Of a DNA stretch of 64,000 nucleotides, positions 12,301 through 20,314 are shown one piece after another (within the stretch, counting starts at the first letter, position 1; every line of letters begins with the position of its first letter). Below the pieces are notes generated by a model. The model had not been told where the DNA came from, did no database searches, and was given only the letters and a program-made list of their open reading frames with translations. This stretch comes from DASSUW01 sp963811895. Its GTDB lineage: Bacteria > Actinomycetota > Thermoleophilia > Solirubrobacterales > Solirubrobacteraceae. The stretch is taken from contig CAWETE010000003.1 of assembly GCA_963811895.1 (NCBI GenBank), forward strand, positions 442,573 through 506,572, read 5' to 3'. The position numbers and the translations under genes are program-made.

Positions 12301-12703
12301 TCACTCCTCTATCGGCAGCACCCCCTCGTACATTCAGCCATTCGTCGAGAAGAACGGCCGCGGCGCGAGAATCCAGCGACGCCTCTCCCCCGGCTTGCTG
12401 CGCCAGGGACGTGGTGAAGCGCTCGTCGTAGAGCTCGATCGGGATCCGCGTGACGGCGGCCAGGCGGTCAGCGAATTGACGCGTCTCGCGCGTCTGGGCG
12501 CTGTCGCCGCCGCTCAGCGAGACCGGCAGGCCGACGACGATCCGCTCGGCGCCGAGCTCGTGCGCCAGCGCGGCGATCTGCCGCAGCCCGACCTTGGTGC
12601 CGGGCCGGATCACCGGCTCCAACGGCGAGGCGAGGGTGCCCGACGGATCGGAGACGGCCACGCCGCAGCGGGCCTTGCCGTAGTCAAGTGCCAGCGTTCG
12701 CAA
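12248..12703 (-). CDS. ruvX: Holliday junction resolvase-like protein RuvX (YqgF)
   Basis: An RNase H-fold protein. The N-terminal nuclease motif is LALDYGKARCGVAVSD; GLPVSLSG and the YDERFTT motif follow. In E. coli the family acts in 16S rRNA 5' processing and recombination. The start is TTG at 12703, overlapping alaS by 20 bases. As sequenced the frame runs to 12248, overlapping the next gene by 53 bases and ending in a non-conserved tail. If one G of the G5 run at 12321-12325 is extra, the protein would instead end ...WLNVRGVLPIEE at TGA 12301-12303, directly before the GTG of the next gene. I consider that the true end. Confidence 0.9.
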   Translation of the reverse strand: MRTLALDYGKARCGVAVSDPSGTLASPLEPVIRPGTKVGLRQIAALAHELGAERIVVGLPVSLSGGDSAQTRETRQFADRLAAVTRIPIELYDERFTTSLAQQAGGEASLDSRAAAVLLDEWLNVRGGAADRGVSGVLDQEHHARDPRGPR

Positions 12704-15305
12704 GGGCGCGCTCGATCTCCGCGCGCGCGGCGGCCAGGGCGTCGGGGAGCTTCTCGGGGTCCTTGCCGCCGGCCTGGGCCATGTTGTCGCGGCCGCCACC
12801 GCCGCCGCCGACCGCCTGCGCCGCCGCCTTGACGACCGAGCCGGCCTTGACGCCGCGCTCGATCGCGCCCGGAGTGGCCGCCACGAGCAGGTTCACGCGA
12901 CCCTCGCCGGGGACGCCGAGAACGACGACCGCCGGGTCGCCGAGCTGGTTCTTGATGCGGTCGGCGAGATCGGGGAGGGCCTTCGGGTTGTCGAGCTGCT
13001 TGATCTCGAACGCCGCCTTCACGCCGTCGAGCTCGACCGTCTCGAACGACGAGTCGGCCGGGGCGGCCTGCTGCGACTGCTTCTCCAGCTCGCGGCGCTT
13101 GCGCTCGCGGTCGGCCGCCACCTCGGCGACCTGGTGCGGCGAGGTGCGCAGGACGTGCGCGGCCTCGGTCAGCACGCGGTCGTTGCGGCGCAGCTCCTCG
13201 AGCGCGGCCGCGCTGGTGATCGCCTCGATCCGGCGCACGTTGGCCGCCGACGAGGTCTCGGTGGTGATCTTGAAGGCGCCGATCACGCCGGTGCTGCGCA
13301 CGTGGGTGCCGCCGCACAGCTCGCGCGACCACTGGCCGTCGCCGACCTCGACCATCCGCACGACGTCCCCGTACTTCTCGCCGAACAGCGCCATGGCGCC
13401 GAGCGACTTGGCCTCGTCGAGCGTGGTGGTGAGCGCGCGCACGGGGTGGTCGGCGACGATCTCGCGGTTGACCGCGTCCTCGACCGCGCGGACCTCCTCG
13501 TCGGTCAGCGGCGCGCTGTGCGTGAAGTCGAACCGCAGCTTGTCGGGGCCGACGTAGGAGCCGGCCTGGCGCACGTGGGTGCCGAGCGCGTCGCGCAGCG
13601 CCGCGTGCAGCAGGTGGGTGGCGGTGTGGTTGCGCTCGGTCAGGCGGCGCGCGGGGTCCACGCGCGCGACGACGCGCTCGCCCTCGTGCAGCTCGCCCTT
13701 GATCGGCTCCAGCACGAGCGCCTGGTCGTCGCCGACCCGCACCACGTCGACCACGCGCGCGGCGCAGCCGCCGTCCTCGCACTCGACCACGCCGTCGTCG
13801 TGCACCTGGCCGCCGCCGGTGGCGTAGAACGGCGACTCGACGAGCTTGGCCAGCACGCGCCCGTCCTCCTGCGCGATGGAGGCGACCGCGGTCGCCTGCT
13901 CGATCGTCTCGTAGCCGGTGAAGGTGGTGGCGTCGGTGCTCTCGGCGAACGCGGCGATCCGCTCGCGGTCGCTGTCGGCGGCGCCGCGGCCCGGGCTGCG
14001 CGCGCGCCGGCGCTGCTCGTCCATCAGCTCCTCGAAGCCCTGCTCGTCGACGCCCATGTCCTGCTCGGCCGCCAGCTCGAGCGTCAGCTCCAGCGGGAAG
14101 CCGTGGGTGTCGTGCAGCAGGAACGCCTGGTCGGCGCCGATGCCCTCCTCGCCCGCGTCCTTGGCGCGCGCGATCACGTCGTCGAGCAGCCGCATGCCCT
14201 GCTCGAGCGTGCGGCCGAACTGCTCCTCCTCGCGCGCGAGCCACATCCGGATCGTGTCCTTGTGCTCGTGCAGCTCGGGGTAGGCGGGCGCCATCAGCTC
14301 CTGCACGACGTCTCCGTAGCGGACGAGGAAGCCGGGCTCGATGCCGAGCCGCCGCCCCTGGACGATGGCGCGGCGCATCAGGCGCCGCAGCACGTAGCCG
14401 CGGTCCTCGTTCGACGGGACCACGCCGTCGGCGACGAGGAAGCTCATGCCGCGCGTGTGGTCGGCGAGGATCCGCATCGCGCGGTCGACCTCGAAGGTCT
14501 CGCCGTAGCGCTTGCCGCTGAGCTCCTCGCTGAGGTCGACGAGCGGGCGGATCTGGTCGGTCTCGAACACCGACGTCGTGCCCTGCATGATCGCCGCCAG
14601 GCGGTTGAGCCCGAGCCCCGTGTCGATGTTGTTGGCCGGCAGCGGGGTGAGCGTGTTGACCGGGTTCTGGTCGTACTGCATGAACACGAGGTTCCAGTAC
14701 TCCAGGAAGCGCTCGTTCTCGCCGCCCGGCAGGTCGTCCTCCTTGCCGAACTCGAGCCCGCGGTCGAGGTAGAGCTCGCTGCACGGCCCGCACGGGCCGG
14801 TCGGGCCCGCCTGCCAGAAGTTCTCGCTGCGCGGCAGCAGGACGATCCGCTCGCGCGGGACGCCGATGCCCAGCCAGACCTCGATCGCCTCCTCGTCCGG
14901 GCCGAGGCCGAGCTCCTCGTCGCCCTCGAAGACGGTCGCCCAGATCTTCTCGGGTTCGAATCCGAAACCCTGGATCGAGAGCTCCCAGGCGAACTCCGCG
15001 GCACCCTGCTTGAAGTAGTCGCCGACCGAGAAGTTGCCGAGCATCTCGAAGAACGTGAGGTGCCGGTAGGTCGAGCCGATGTTGTCGATGTCGACCGTCC
15101 GGAAGCACTTCTGGCAGGAGGTGAGCCGGTTGTGCGGCGGCGCCTCCTGGCCCAGGAAGTACGGCTTGAGCGGGTGCATCCCGGCGCTGATGAGCAGCGT
15201 CGACGGGTCGTACGCGGTCGGGACGAGCGAGGCCGACGGCAGCCGCTTGTGGTCGCGCGACTCGAAGAACTCCTGGAACGTGCGGCGGATCTCGTCGGTC
15301 TTCAT
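12684..15305 (-). CDS. alaS: Alanyl-tRNA synthetase
   Basis: A full-length 873-residue AlaRS. The N-terminal catalytic core begins at residue 1 with class II motifs (FRTVDIDNIGSTYRHLTFFE; GYVLRRLMRRA for motif 3). An editing domain follows with zinc ligands HTATH and CGGTH. The C-terminal C-Ala domain carries the glycine-rich VGGGGGGRDNMAQAGG. It charges tRNA-Ala and clears mis-charged Ser and Gly. It is the first gene of the long minus-strand block; ruvX starts inside its last codons. ATG 15305 has no Shine-Dalgarno sequence but a TAGACT -10 box ends 10 nt upstream, consistent with a leaderless or near-leaderless transcript. Confidence 0.98.
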   Translation of the reverse strand: MKTDEIRRTFQEFFESRDHKRLPSASLVPTAYDPSTLLISAGMHPLKPYFLGQEAPPHNRLTSCQKCFRTVDIDNIGSTYRHLTFFEMLGNFSVGDYFKQGAAEFAWELSIQGFGFEPEKIWATVFEGDEELGLGPDEEAIEVWLGIGVPRERIVLLPRSENFWQAGPTGPCGPCSELYLDRGLEFGKEDDLPGGENERFLEYWNLVFMQYDQNPVNTLTPLPANNIDTGLGLNRLAAIMQGTTSVFETDQIRPLVDLSEELSGKRYGETFEVDRAMRILADHTRGMSFLVADGVVPSNEDRGYVLRRLMRRAIVQGRRLGIEPGFLVRYGDVVQELMAPAYPELHEHKDTIRMWLAREEEQFGRTLEQGMRLLDDVIARAKDAGEEGIGADQAFLLHDTHGFPLELTLELAAEQDMGVDEQGFEELMDEQRRRARSPGRGAADSDRERIAAFAESTDATTFTGYETIEQATAVASIAQEDGRVLAKLVESPFYATGGGQVHDDGVVECEDGGCAARVVDVVRVGDDQALVLEPIKGELHEGERVVARVDPARRLTERNHTATHLLHAALRDALGTHVRQAGSYVGPDKLRFDFTHSAPLTDEEVRAVEDAVNREIVADHPVRALTTTLDEAKSLGAMALFGEKYGDVVRMVEVGDGQWSRELCGGTHVRSTGVIGAFKITTETSSAANVRRIEAITSAAALEELRRNDRVLTEAAHVLRTSPHQVAEVAADRERKRRELEKQSQQAAPADSSFETVELDGVKAAFEIKQLDNPKALPDLADRIKNQLGDPAVVVLGVPGEGRVNLLVAATPGAIERGVKAGSVVKAAAQAVGGGGGGRDNMAQAGGKDPEKLPDALAAARAEIERALANAGT

Positions 15306-15321
15306 GGAACGATGCAGTCTA
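15306..15321 (-). promoter_or_regulatory. alaS -10 box (TAGACT), leaderless-type promoter
   Basis: TAGACT at 15321-15316 (minus strand) lies 10 nt before the alaS ATG, and no ribosome site is present. The extended ACCTAGACT is identical to the box before the iscU-like gene at 17434-17439. Confidence 0.55.
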
Positions 15322-15322
15322 G

Positions 15323-15871
15323 GTGGAGCCGCCCAGAGTCACAGCCACCCGCGTGGTGTACGAGAACCGCTGGATGCGGCTGCACGAGGATCGCACCGAG
15401 CGCGCGGACGGGACGCCCGGGCTGTACGCATGGATCGAGAAGCCGCCGGCCGCGGTGATCGTGCCGCGCGACGGCGAACACGTGTGGATGGTCGAGCAGT
15501 ACCGCCACCCGGTGGGCGAGCGGTTCTGGGAGTTCCCGCAGGGCGCGTGGGAGGACTCGCCGGGCGCCTCGGCGGAGGATCTGGCGCGCGGCGAGCTGGC
15601 CGAGGAGACCGGCCTGCGGGCGGGCCGGATCGAGAACCTGGGCCGGCTGCACTTCGCCTACGGCATCACCGACCAGTCGTTCGACGTGTGGCTGGCTCGC
15701 GACCTGGTTGCCGGCGAGCAGGCGCTGGAGGCGACCGAGGCGGATCTTCGGGTGGCGCGGGTGGCTGTTGTGGAGCTCGAGGCGATGATCGGGCGCGGGG
15801 CGGTGCGCGACGCGGCGACGGTGGCCGCGTGGCACCTCGCTACGCGGCGAACGTCAACTGCGGCTGGGTAG
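15323..15871 (+). CDS. NUDIX hydrolase (ADP-ribose pyrophosphatase-like)
   Basis: A 182-residue hydrolase with the ADP-ribose pyrophosphatase layout: an N-terminal strand pair, then a Nudix box region WEFPQGAWEDSPGAS...ARGELAEETGLRAG. The EExG metal-binding core (ELAEETG) is present. The Arg of the usual REL is Gly (RGEL) and the first loop is two residues longer than the classical G-x5-E spacing, so this is a variant Nudix subfamily. The likely reaction is hydrolysis of a nucleoside diphosphate linked to another moiety; the substrate is not determined. It starts at GTG 15323, divergently from alaS with only 17 bases between them. Confidence 0.88.
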   Translation: MEPPRVTATRVVYENRWMRLHEDRTERADGTPGLYAWIEKPPAAVIVPRDGEHVWMVEQYRHPVGERFWEFPQGAWEDSPGASAEDLARGELAEETGLRAGRIENLGRLHFAYGITDQSFDVWLARDLVAGEQALEATEADLRVARVAVVELEAMIGRGAVRDAATVAAWHLATRRTSTAAG

Positions 15872-15912
15872 GGAGGCTGGGGAGCCCGCCGCGCGGTGGA
15901 TTTCGGCGTCTG

Positions 15913-15951
15913 ATCCTGGATAGGGGTCGCTTTCCGACCCCTAGGCAGGAT
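15913..15951. terminator. Bidirectional hairpin between convergent Nudix and mnmA genes
   Basis: A perfect nine-base inner stem TAGGGGTCG/CGACCCCTA with loop CTTTC sits inside a six-base outer stem ATCCTG/CAGGAT separated by 2-nt internal loops. It lies in the only gap between the convergent genes and would work for both. Confidence 0.75.
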
Positions 15952-15990
15952 TCGATGAAGGAGATCGGCCCCGCCGGCCTCACCGCTCCC

Positions 15991-17070
15991 CTACCCAGCA
16001 GGCAGTTGACGTTCGATGGTCCCGTAGCCGACCACGACGTCACCACGCAGCAGGCACGCGGTCTGGCCCGGCGCGGCGCCGTCCACAGCGTCCTCGAGCG
16101 CGAGCTCGAGCCGCTTGTGCGTGCCAGGCCCGACGTCACCCGCCACCCGGCACGGCACGGCGCGCGAGCGGTAGCGCAGCTTGACGCCGTCGACCTCCGC
16201 CCCGGCGCGGTGCAGCCGCGCGCCCCGCACCGACACCGCACGCGTGGCCAGCGCCGAGCGCGGGCCCACGGTGACGCGATTCGACGCCGCGTCCTTGGCC
16301 AGCACGTAGAGCGGCTCCGGCGCTCCCAGCCGCAGGCCCTTGCGCTGGCCGACCGTGAAGCGGTGGTGGCCGTCGTGGCGGCCGAGCACCCGGCCCGCCT
16401 GGTCGACGAGATCGCCGGGCCGGTCCGCCACATCGCCGTGGCGGGCCAGGAACGCCGTCTTGCCGACCCCGGCCAGGAAGCAGAGATCCTGCGACTCGGC
16501 CTTCGAGGCCACCGGCAGGTCGGCCTCGGCGGCCAGCGCGCGCACCTGCGGCTTGGTGAGGTCGCCGAGCGGGAAGCGCAGCCGCGACAGAGTGCGCGGC
16601 GACACGGCGGCGAGCATGTACGTCTGGTCCTTGGCGGGGTCGGCGGCGGCGCGCAGGAGCCCGTCAGTGGTCGTGCGCGCGTAGTGCCCGGTGGCCAGAG
16701 CTCCCGCACCCACGCGATCGGCGAACTCGACCATCGCGTCGAGCCGCACGTGGCCATTGCAGCCGACGCACGGGTTGGGCGTCACGCCGCCGCCGTAGCC
16801 GGCCAGGAACGGCTCGACGACACCGGCCCGGAACTCGGCCCGCAGGTCGAGCGTGAAGTGCGGCAGCCCCATCCGGTGCGCGAGCGAGCGCGCCAGCCGG
16901 ACCGCGTGGGCCGAGCAGCACGACGACTCGGCATCGTTCTCGGGGTCCGCCCACAGCTCGAGCGTGACGGCCGCGGCGTGCTCGCCGGCCAGCAGCGCGG
17001 CCACGGCGGAGTCGACGCCGCCGCTCATCGCCACCAGCACCCGCTCGGGATCGCGCAGCCACGGCCGCAT
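15991..17070 (-). CDS. mnmA: tRNA-specific 2-thiouridylase MnmA
   Basis: A 359-residue enzyme that inserts sulfur at C2 of wobble uridine 34. Motifs: PP-loop AMSGGVDSAVAALL, nucleophilic-site cysteine in TPNPCVGCNGHVR, and second active cysteine in SQDLCFLAGVG. The C-terminal beta-barrel is present. No ribosome site precedes ATG 17070, and the upstream IscU-like frame runs into this gene one frame away. Deleting one C from the CCC about 10 bases upstream of the ATG would join the two into a single protein of about 477 residues (LGAAAAPMRPWLRD at the junction). It may therefore be the C-terminal part of a scaffold-thiouridylase fusion, or be translated by re-initiation. Confidence 0.93.
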   Translation of the reverse strand: MRPWLRDPERVLVAMSGGVDSAVAALLAGEHAAAVTLELWADPENDAESSCCSAHAVRLARSLAHRMGLPHFTLDLRAEFRAGVVEPFLAGYGGGVTPNPCVGCNGHVRLDAMVEFADRVGAGALATGHYARTTTDGLLRAAADPAKDQTYMLAAVSPRTLSRLRFPLGDLTKPQVRALAAEADLPVASKAESQDLCFLAGVGKTAFLARHGDVADRPGDLVDQAGRVLGRHDGHHRFTVGQRKGLRLGAPEPLYVLAKDAASNRVTVGPRSALATRAVSVRGARLHRAGAEVDGVKLRYRSRAVPCRVAGDVGPGTHKRLELALEDAVDGAAPGQTACLLRGDVVVGYGTIERQLPAG

Positions 17071-17425
17071 CGGCGCGGGCGGCGGCGCCGAGCGCGCGGT
17101 GCAGCGCGTCGGCGACCAGGTCGGCGGCGTGGAACTTGCCCGGCGACAGGCCGCCGAGCTCGGCGGCGATGGCCTGCGGGCTCACGCGCGCGGCGTCGAG
17201 CACGTGCTCGCCGTCGACCAGCGTGACCGCGGCGGAGCCGGCCGCCGTCATCGCCCCGCAGCCGGACGCCTCGAAGCCCGCGCCCACCACTCGCTCGCCT
17301 TCGACGGCGAGCGAGAAGCGGATCAGGTCACCGCACGCGGCGCCCCCCGCGGCGCCGTCGTGCGCGCCGGGCGGGCGGACGCCCAGCCCGGCGGGATGCT
17401 CGAGGTGCTCGCGGAAGGCCTCCAC
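16664..17425 (-). CDS. IscU/NifU-N-like iron-sulfur scaffold, frame open into mnmA
   Basis: Residues 1 to about 115 (17425 down to about 17085) match the IscU/SufU fold. ACGDLIRFSL carries the first cysteine and FEASGCGAMTAAGSA the second. GKFHAADLVADAL aligns with the third-cysteine motif (KxHCS), but the cysteine is Ala here. After this the frame has no stop until 16664, so the last ~130 codons overlap mnmA out of frame and look non-native. Start GTG 17425 is chosen because TAGACT at 17439-17434 ends 8 nt upstream (leaderless type); GTG 17431 is the alternative. Its role may be to feed sulfur or an iron-sulfur cluster to MnmA (inference from context). Confidence 0.72.
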   Translation of the reverse strand: MEAFREHLEHPAGLGVRPPGAHDGAAGGAACGDLIRFSLAVEGERVVGAGFEASGCGAMTAAGSAAVTLVDGEHVLDAARVSPQAIAAELGGLSPGKFHAADLVADALHRALGAAARADAAVAARSRAGAGGDERRRRLRRGRAAGRRARRGRHARAVGGPRERCRVVVLLGPRGPAGALARAPDGAAALHARPAGRVPGRCRRAVPGRLRRRRDAQPVRRLQWPRAARRDGRVRRSRGCGSSGHRALRAHDH

Positions 17426-17439
17426 GAGCACCGAGTCTA
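17426..17439 (-). promoter_or_regulatory. -10 box (TAGACT) before the iscU-like/mnmA unit
   Basis: ACCTAGACT repeats the alaS promoter core exactly. The box ends 8 nt before GTG 17425 and no Shine-Dalgarno sequence is present. Confidence 0.5.
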
Positions 17440-17447
17440 GGTGCGGA

Positions 17448-18512
17448 TCAGAACTGCTTGCCGCAGCGCGCGAGGTTCGCGCCGGTGAAGCGCTTGTCGG
17501 CGCGCTTGGCGATCGGCGCGACGGCGGCGTTGCCGCTGTCGAACCGGTCGAGCACGACCGCCCGCTTCGTCTTGGGCGTGACCGCGGCCGAGGCCTTGTG
17601 GAGCTCCGCCCCGTAGGCCTTCATGTCGGCCACCGTGGCGCGGTGGAAGGCGCGGTGCTTCGCGGGCGCCTTGATCGCCGCGTAGTCGGCGACGAAGCTC
17701 GCCCAGACGGTGTCGAGCTCGGCCAGGCGGCGATCGAGCTGCCTCGACGAGGTGCCGTTGGCGAGGTAGTAGAAGGGCACGCTGTCCCAACCGTTCGAGT
17801 GCGCGAAGCAGACCTTGTCGGCGGCCTTCAGGTACGAGTCGACATAGATGCCCGTCGAGTTCTGGCGGGCGTCGACGACGGCCTGGTCGATCGTGGCGCG
17901 GTCGGTGTAGCCGACCAGCGTCTCGGCGCGCAGCGTGCGGTCGGCGACCACGACGGTCGGCGACTGCTCGACGCTGACGCCGCGGGCGATGCGGCCGTAC
18001 TTGGAGATCTTGCGGAGCGGCGCGGTGTGCACGAAGACGCGGCCGTCCCAGCGGTTCACCTTGGTGAGCGCCTTCTCGACGGCCTTGTCGTCATACGACT
18101 TGCCGTTGGAGAAGAGGACGACGAGGACCTTGTTGTCGCGGATCGCCTTGCGGACCGGCTTGGGCAGGCCCTTGAGATCCTCGGCGGGCTCGCCGGCGGC
18201 GGCGCCCTTGGCGGCGTTGCCCTGCTTGCCGGCCTTGGTGGCGGGCGCGGTGCCGGCAGCGGCCTCTCCGGCGTCGACCCCGTCGACGCTCTCCTGCTGC
18301 TCGAGCTGCGAGTTGGCGGCGTCGACGGCATCCTCGGCCGCGTCGCGGACCTGGCCGGGCTGGGTGGTGGACGTCCCGGCCGGCTCGAGCGGCGGGATCT
18401 CCTCGGGCTTGGGCCGGAGGAAGAGCATGTAGGCGCCCAGCACCGCGACGGCGAGGACGAGGACGATTCGGATCGGCGGGGAGATCTGGCTCACGACCTC
18501 GCGTATCGGCAC
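17448..18512 (-). CDS. Membrane-anchored protein with thioredoxin-like fold, function unknown
   Basis: A 354-residue protein not assignable to a named family. One N-terminal membrane helix (IRIVLVLAVAVLGAYMLFL, about residues 14-32) is followed by a long Ala/Glu/Gly-rich linker (to about residue 115). Next comes a region of about 100 residues with thioredoxin-like strand pattern (VLVVLFSNGKSYDDKAVEKA; SPTVVVADRTL), but without a CxxC pair. The C-terminal ~120 residues are helical. It is probably extracytoplasmic. The start is GTG 18512. It lies between aspS and the iscU-like gene on the same strand, 16 bases from the latter. Confidence 0.7.
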   Translation of the reverse strand: MPIREVVSQISPPIRIVLVLAVAVLGAYMLFLRPKPEEIPPLEPAGTSTTQPGQVRDAAEDAVDAANSQLEQQESVDGVDAGEAAAGTAPATKAGKQGNAAKGAAAGEPAEDLKGLPKPVRKAIRDNKVLVVLFSNGKSYDDKAVEKALTKVNRWDGRVFVHTAPLRKISKYGRIARGVSVEQSPTVVVADRTLRAETLVGYTDRATIDQAVVDARQNSTGIYVDSYLKAADKVCFAHSNGWDSVPFYYLANGTSSRQLDRRLAELDTVWASFVADYAAIKAPAKHRAFHRATVADMKAYGAELHKASAAVTPKTKRAVVLDRFDSGNAAVAPIAKRADKRFTGANLARCGKQF

Positions 18513-18550
18513 TCGAGCCGCGAAGGTTGAGCCGGATTGGGGTGCGAACC

Positions 18551-20314
18551 CTACGTCTGAGGGGGAACCGTGAGCCGCATTCCCAGCTCTGAGAGCTGCG
18601 CGGCGTCGACCGGCGCCGGGGCCCCAGTCAGCAGATCCGAGCCGCTCGCCGTCTTGGGGAAGGCGATCGTGTCGCGGATCGAGTCGCGCCCGCCGAGCAG
18701 CGCCACGATCCGGTCGATGCCGAGCGCGATCCCGCCGTGCGGCGGCGCGCCGAAGCGCAGCGCCTCGAGCAGGAAGCCGAACCGCGCCTCGGCCTCCTCC
18801 TCCGAGATGCCGAGCGCCTTGAAGACCTGCTGCTGGACCTCGGGGCGGTTGATACGGATCGACCCGCCGCCGATCTCCGAGCCGTCGAGCACGACGTCGT
18901 AGCCCTTGCTGCGCAGCGTCCCCGGATCCGCGAAGTCACCGACCGGCGCCGTGAACGGGTGGTGCATCGCGTCCCAGCGCCCCTCCTCCTCGTTCCACTC
19001 GAACATCGGGAAGTCGACGACCCACAGCAGCGCGTGGCCGGCGCCCGCCGTGAGGTCGAACCTGCGCGACAGCTCGAGCCGCAGCTCGCCGAGCGCCTGC
19101 GCCGCGACGGCCGGCTTGTCGGCGACCGCGAGCAGCAGGTCGCCGGGCTGGGCGCTCAGCAGCCGCCCGATCGCGGCCCGCTCGTCGTCGGACAGGAACT
19201 TGGCGATCGGCGAGCGCCACGAGCCGTCCTCCTCGACGAACGCCCACACGAGGCCGCCGGCGCCGAAGCGCTTGACGAGCTCGGTCAGCTCGTCGAGCTC
19301 GCGCCGCGGCACCTCCCTCGCCCCCGCGTTGATCCCGCGCACGACCTCCGCCGACGCGAACACCTTGAACTCGCTGCCCGCGACCGCCTCGCTCAGGTCC
19401 TGGATCTCGAGCCCGAACCGCGTGTCCGGCCGGTCGGAGCCGAAGCGCGCCATCGCCTCGTCGTAGCCGAGCTGCGGCCACGGCGGCGGCGGCGCCTCGA
19501 ACCCCGCCTCCTCGAACACTCGCGCCAGCATCCCCTCGATCGTCTCGATGATGTCGTCCTCCTCGACGAAGGACATCTCGAGGTCGAGCTGGGTGAACTC
19601 GGGCTGGCGGTCGGCGCGCGACGACTCGTCGCGGAAGCAGCGCGCGATCTGGTAGTAGCGCTCGTAGCCCGACATCATCAGCAGCTGCTTGAAGAGCTGC
19701 GGCGACTGCGGCAGCGCGTAGAAGGAGCCGGGGCTGATGCGCGCGGGGACGAGGAAGTCGCGCGCGCCCTCGGGCGTCGAGCGCGTGAGGATCGGCGTCT
19801 CGATGTCGAGGAAGTCGTGCGCGTTGAGGTAGTCGCGGATGGCGCGGGTGATCGTGTGCCGCAGCGTCAGCGACTCGCGCATCGAGTCGCGCCGCAGGTC
19901 GATCATGCGGTGGCGCAGGCGCAGCGCCTCGTCGATCGGCGTGTCGTCGTCGAGCGGGAACGGCGGCGTCTCGGACGCGGCGAGGTGCTCGGCCTCGCGC
20001 ACCGACAGCTCGATCTCGCCGGTCTTCAGGCGCGGGTTCTCCTTGCCCTCCTCGCGCCGCACGATCTCGCCGGAGACGCTGATGGTGTGCTCGGAGCGCA
20101 GCTGCTGGGCGAGCTCGTGCGCCTTCGGCGAGTCCTCGGGGTGGAAGACGAGCTGCAGGAGGCCCGAGCGGTCGCGCAGGTCGATGAACACCAGGCCGCC
20201 GTGGTCGCGGCGGCGGTGGACCCAGCCGGCCACGCGGACGGTGTCGCCGACGCGCGAGGCGTCGAGCTCGCCGGCCCACGCGTCGCGGTAGGTGTTGGCC
20301 CGCGGCGGTCTCAT
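18551..20314 (-). CDS. aspS: Aspartyl-tRNA synthetase (bacterial type)
   Basis: A 587-residue class II synthetase. It has an N-terminal OB fold for the anticodon (VRVAGWVHRRRDHGGLVFID), a catalytic core with motif 2 in FRDESSRADRQPEFTQLD, a bacterial GAD insertion domain (about residues 300-420), and motif 3 in GIALGIDRIVALLGG. Its length and the GAD domain identify the bacterial AspRS rather than the archaeal type. Whether it also charges tRNA-Asn cannot be decided here. ATG 20314 overlaps the hisS stop (ATGA), so hisS-aspS are co-translated. Confidence 0.98.
   Translation of the reverse strand: MRPPRANTYRDAWAGELDASRVGDTVRVAGWVHRRRDHGGLVFIDLRDRSGLLQLVFHPEDSPKAHELAQQLRSEHTISVSGEIVRREEGKENPRLKTGEIELSVREAEHLAASETPPFPLDDDTPIDEALRLRHRMIDLRRDSMRESLTLRHTITRAIRDYLNAHDFLDIETPILTRSTPEGARDFLVPARISPGSFYALPQSPQLFKQLLMMSGYERYYQIARCFRDESSRADRQPEFTQLDLEMSFVEEDDIIETIEGMLARVFEEAGFEAPPPPWPQLGYDEAMARFGSDRPDTRFGLEIQDLSEAVAGSEFKVFASAEVVRGINAGAREVPRRELDELTELVKRFGAGGLVWAFVEEDGSWRSPIAKFLSDDERAAIGRLLSAQPGDLLLAVADKPAVAAQALGELRLELSRRFDLTAGAGHALLWVVDFPMFEWNEEEGRWDAMHHPFTAPVGDFADPGTLRSKGYDVVLDGSEIGGGSIRINRPEVQQQVFKALGISEEEAEARFGFLLEALRFGAPPHGGIALGIDRIVALLGGRDSIRDTIAFPKTASGSDLLTGAPAPVDAAQLSELGMRLTVPPQT

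Noticed and set aside
8428..12417. A 1,329-codon plus-strand open frame opposite the coiled-coil gene
   Set aside because: Low-complexity mirror of a repetitive coiled-coil gene with no ribosome site or domain.
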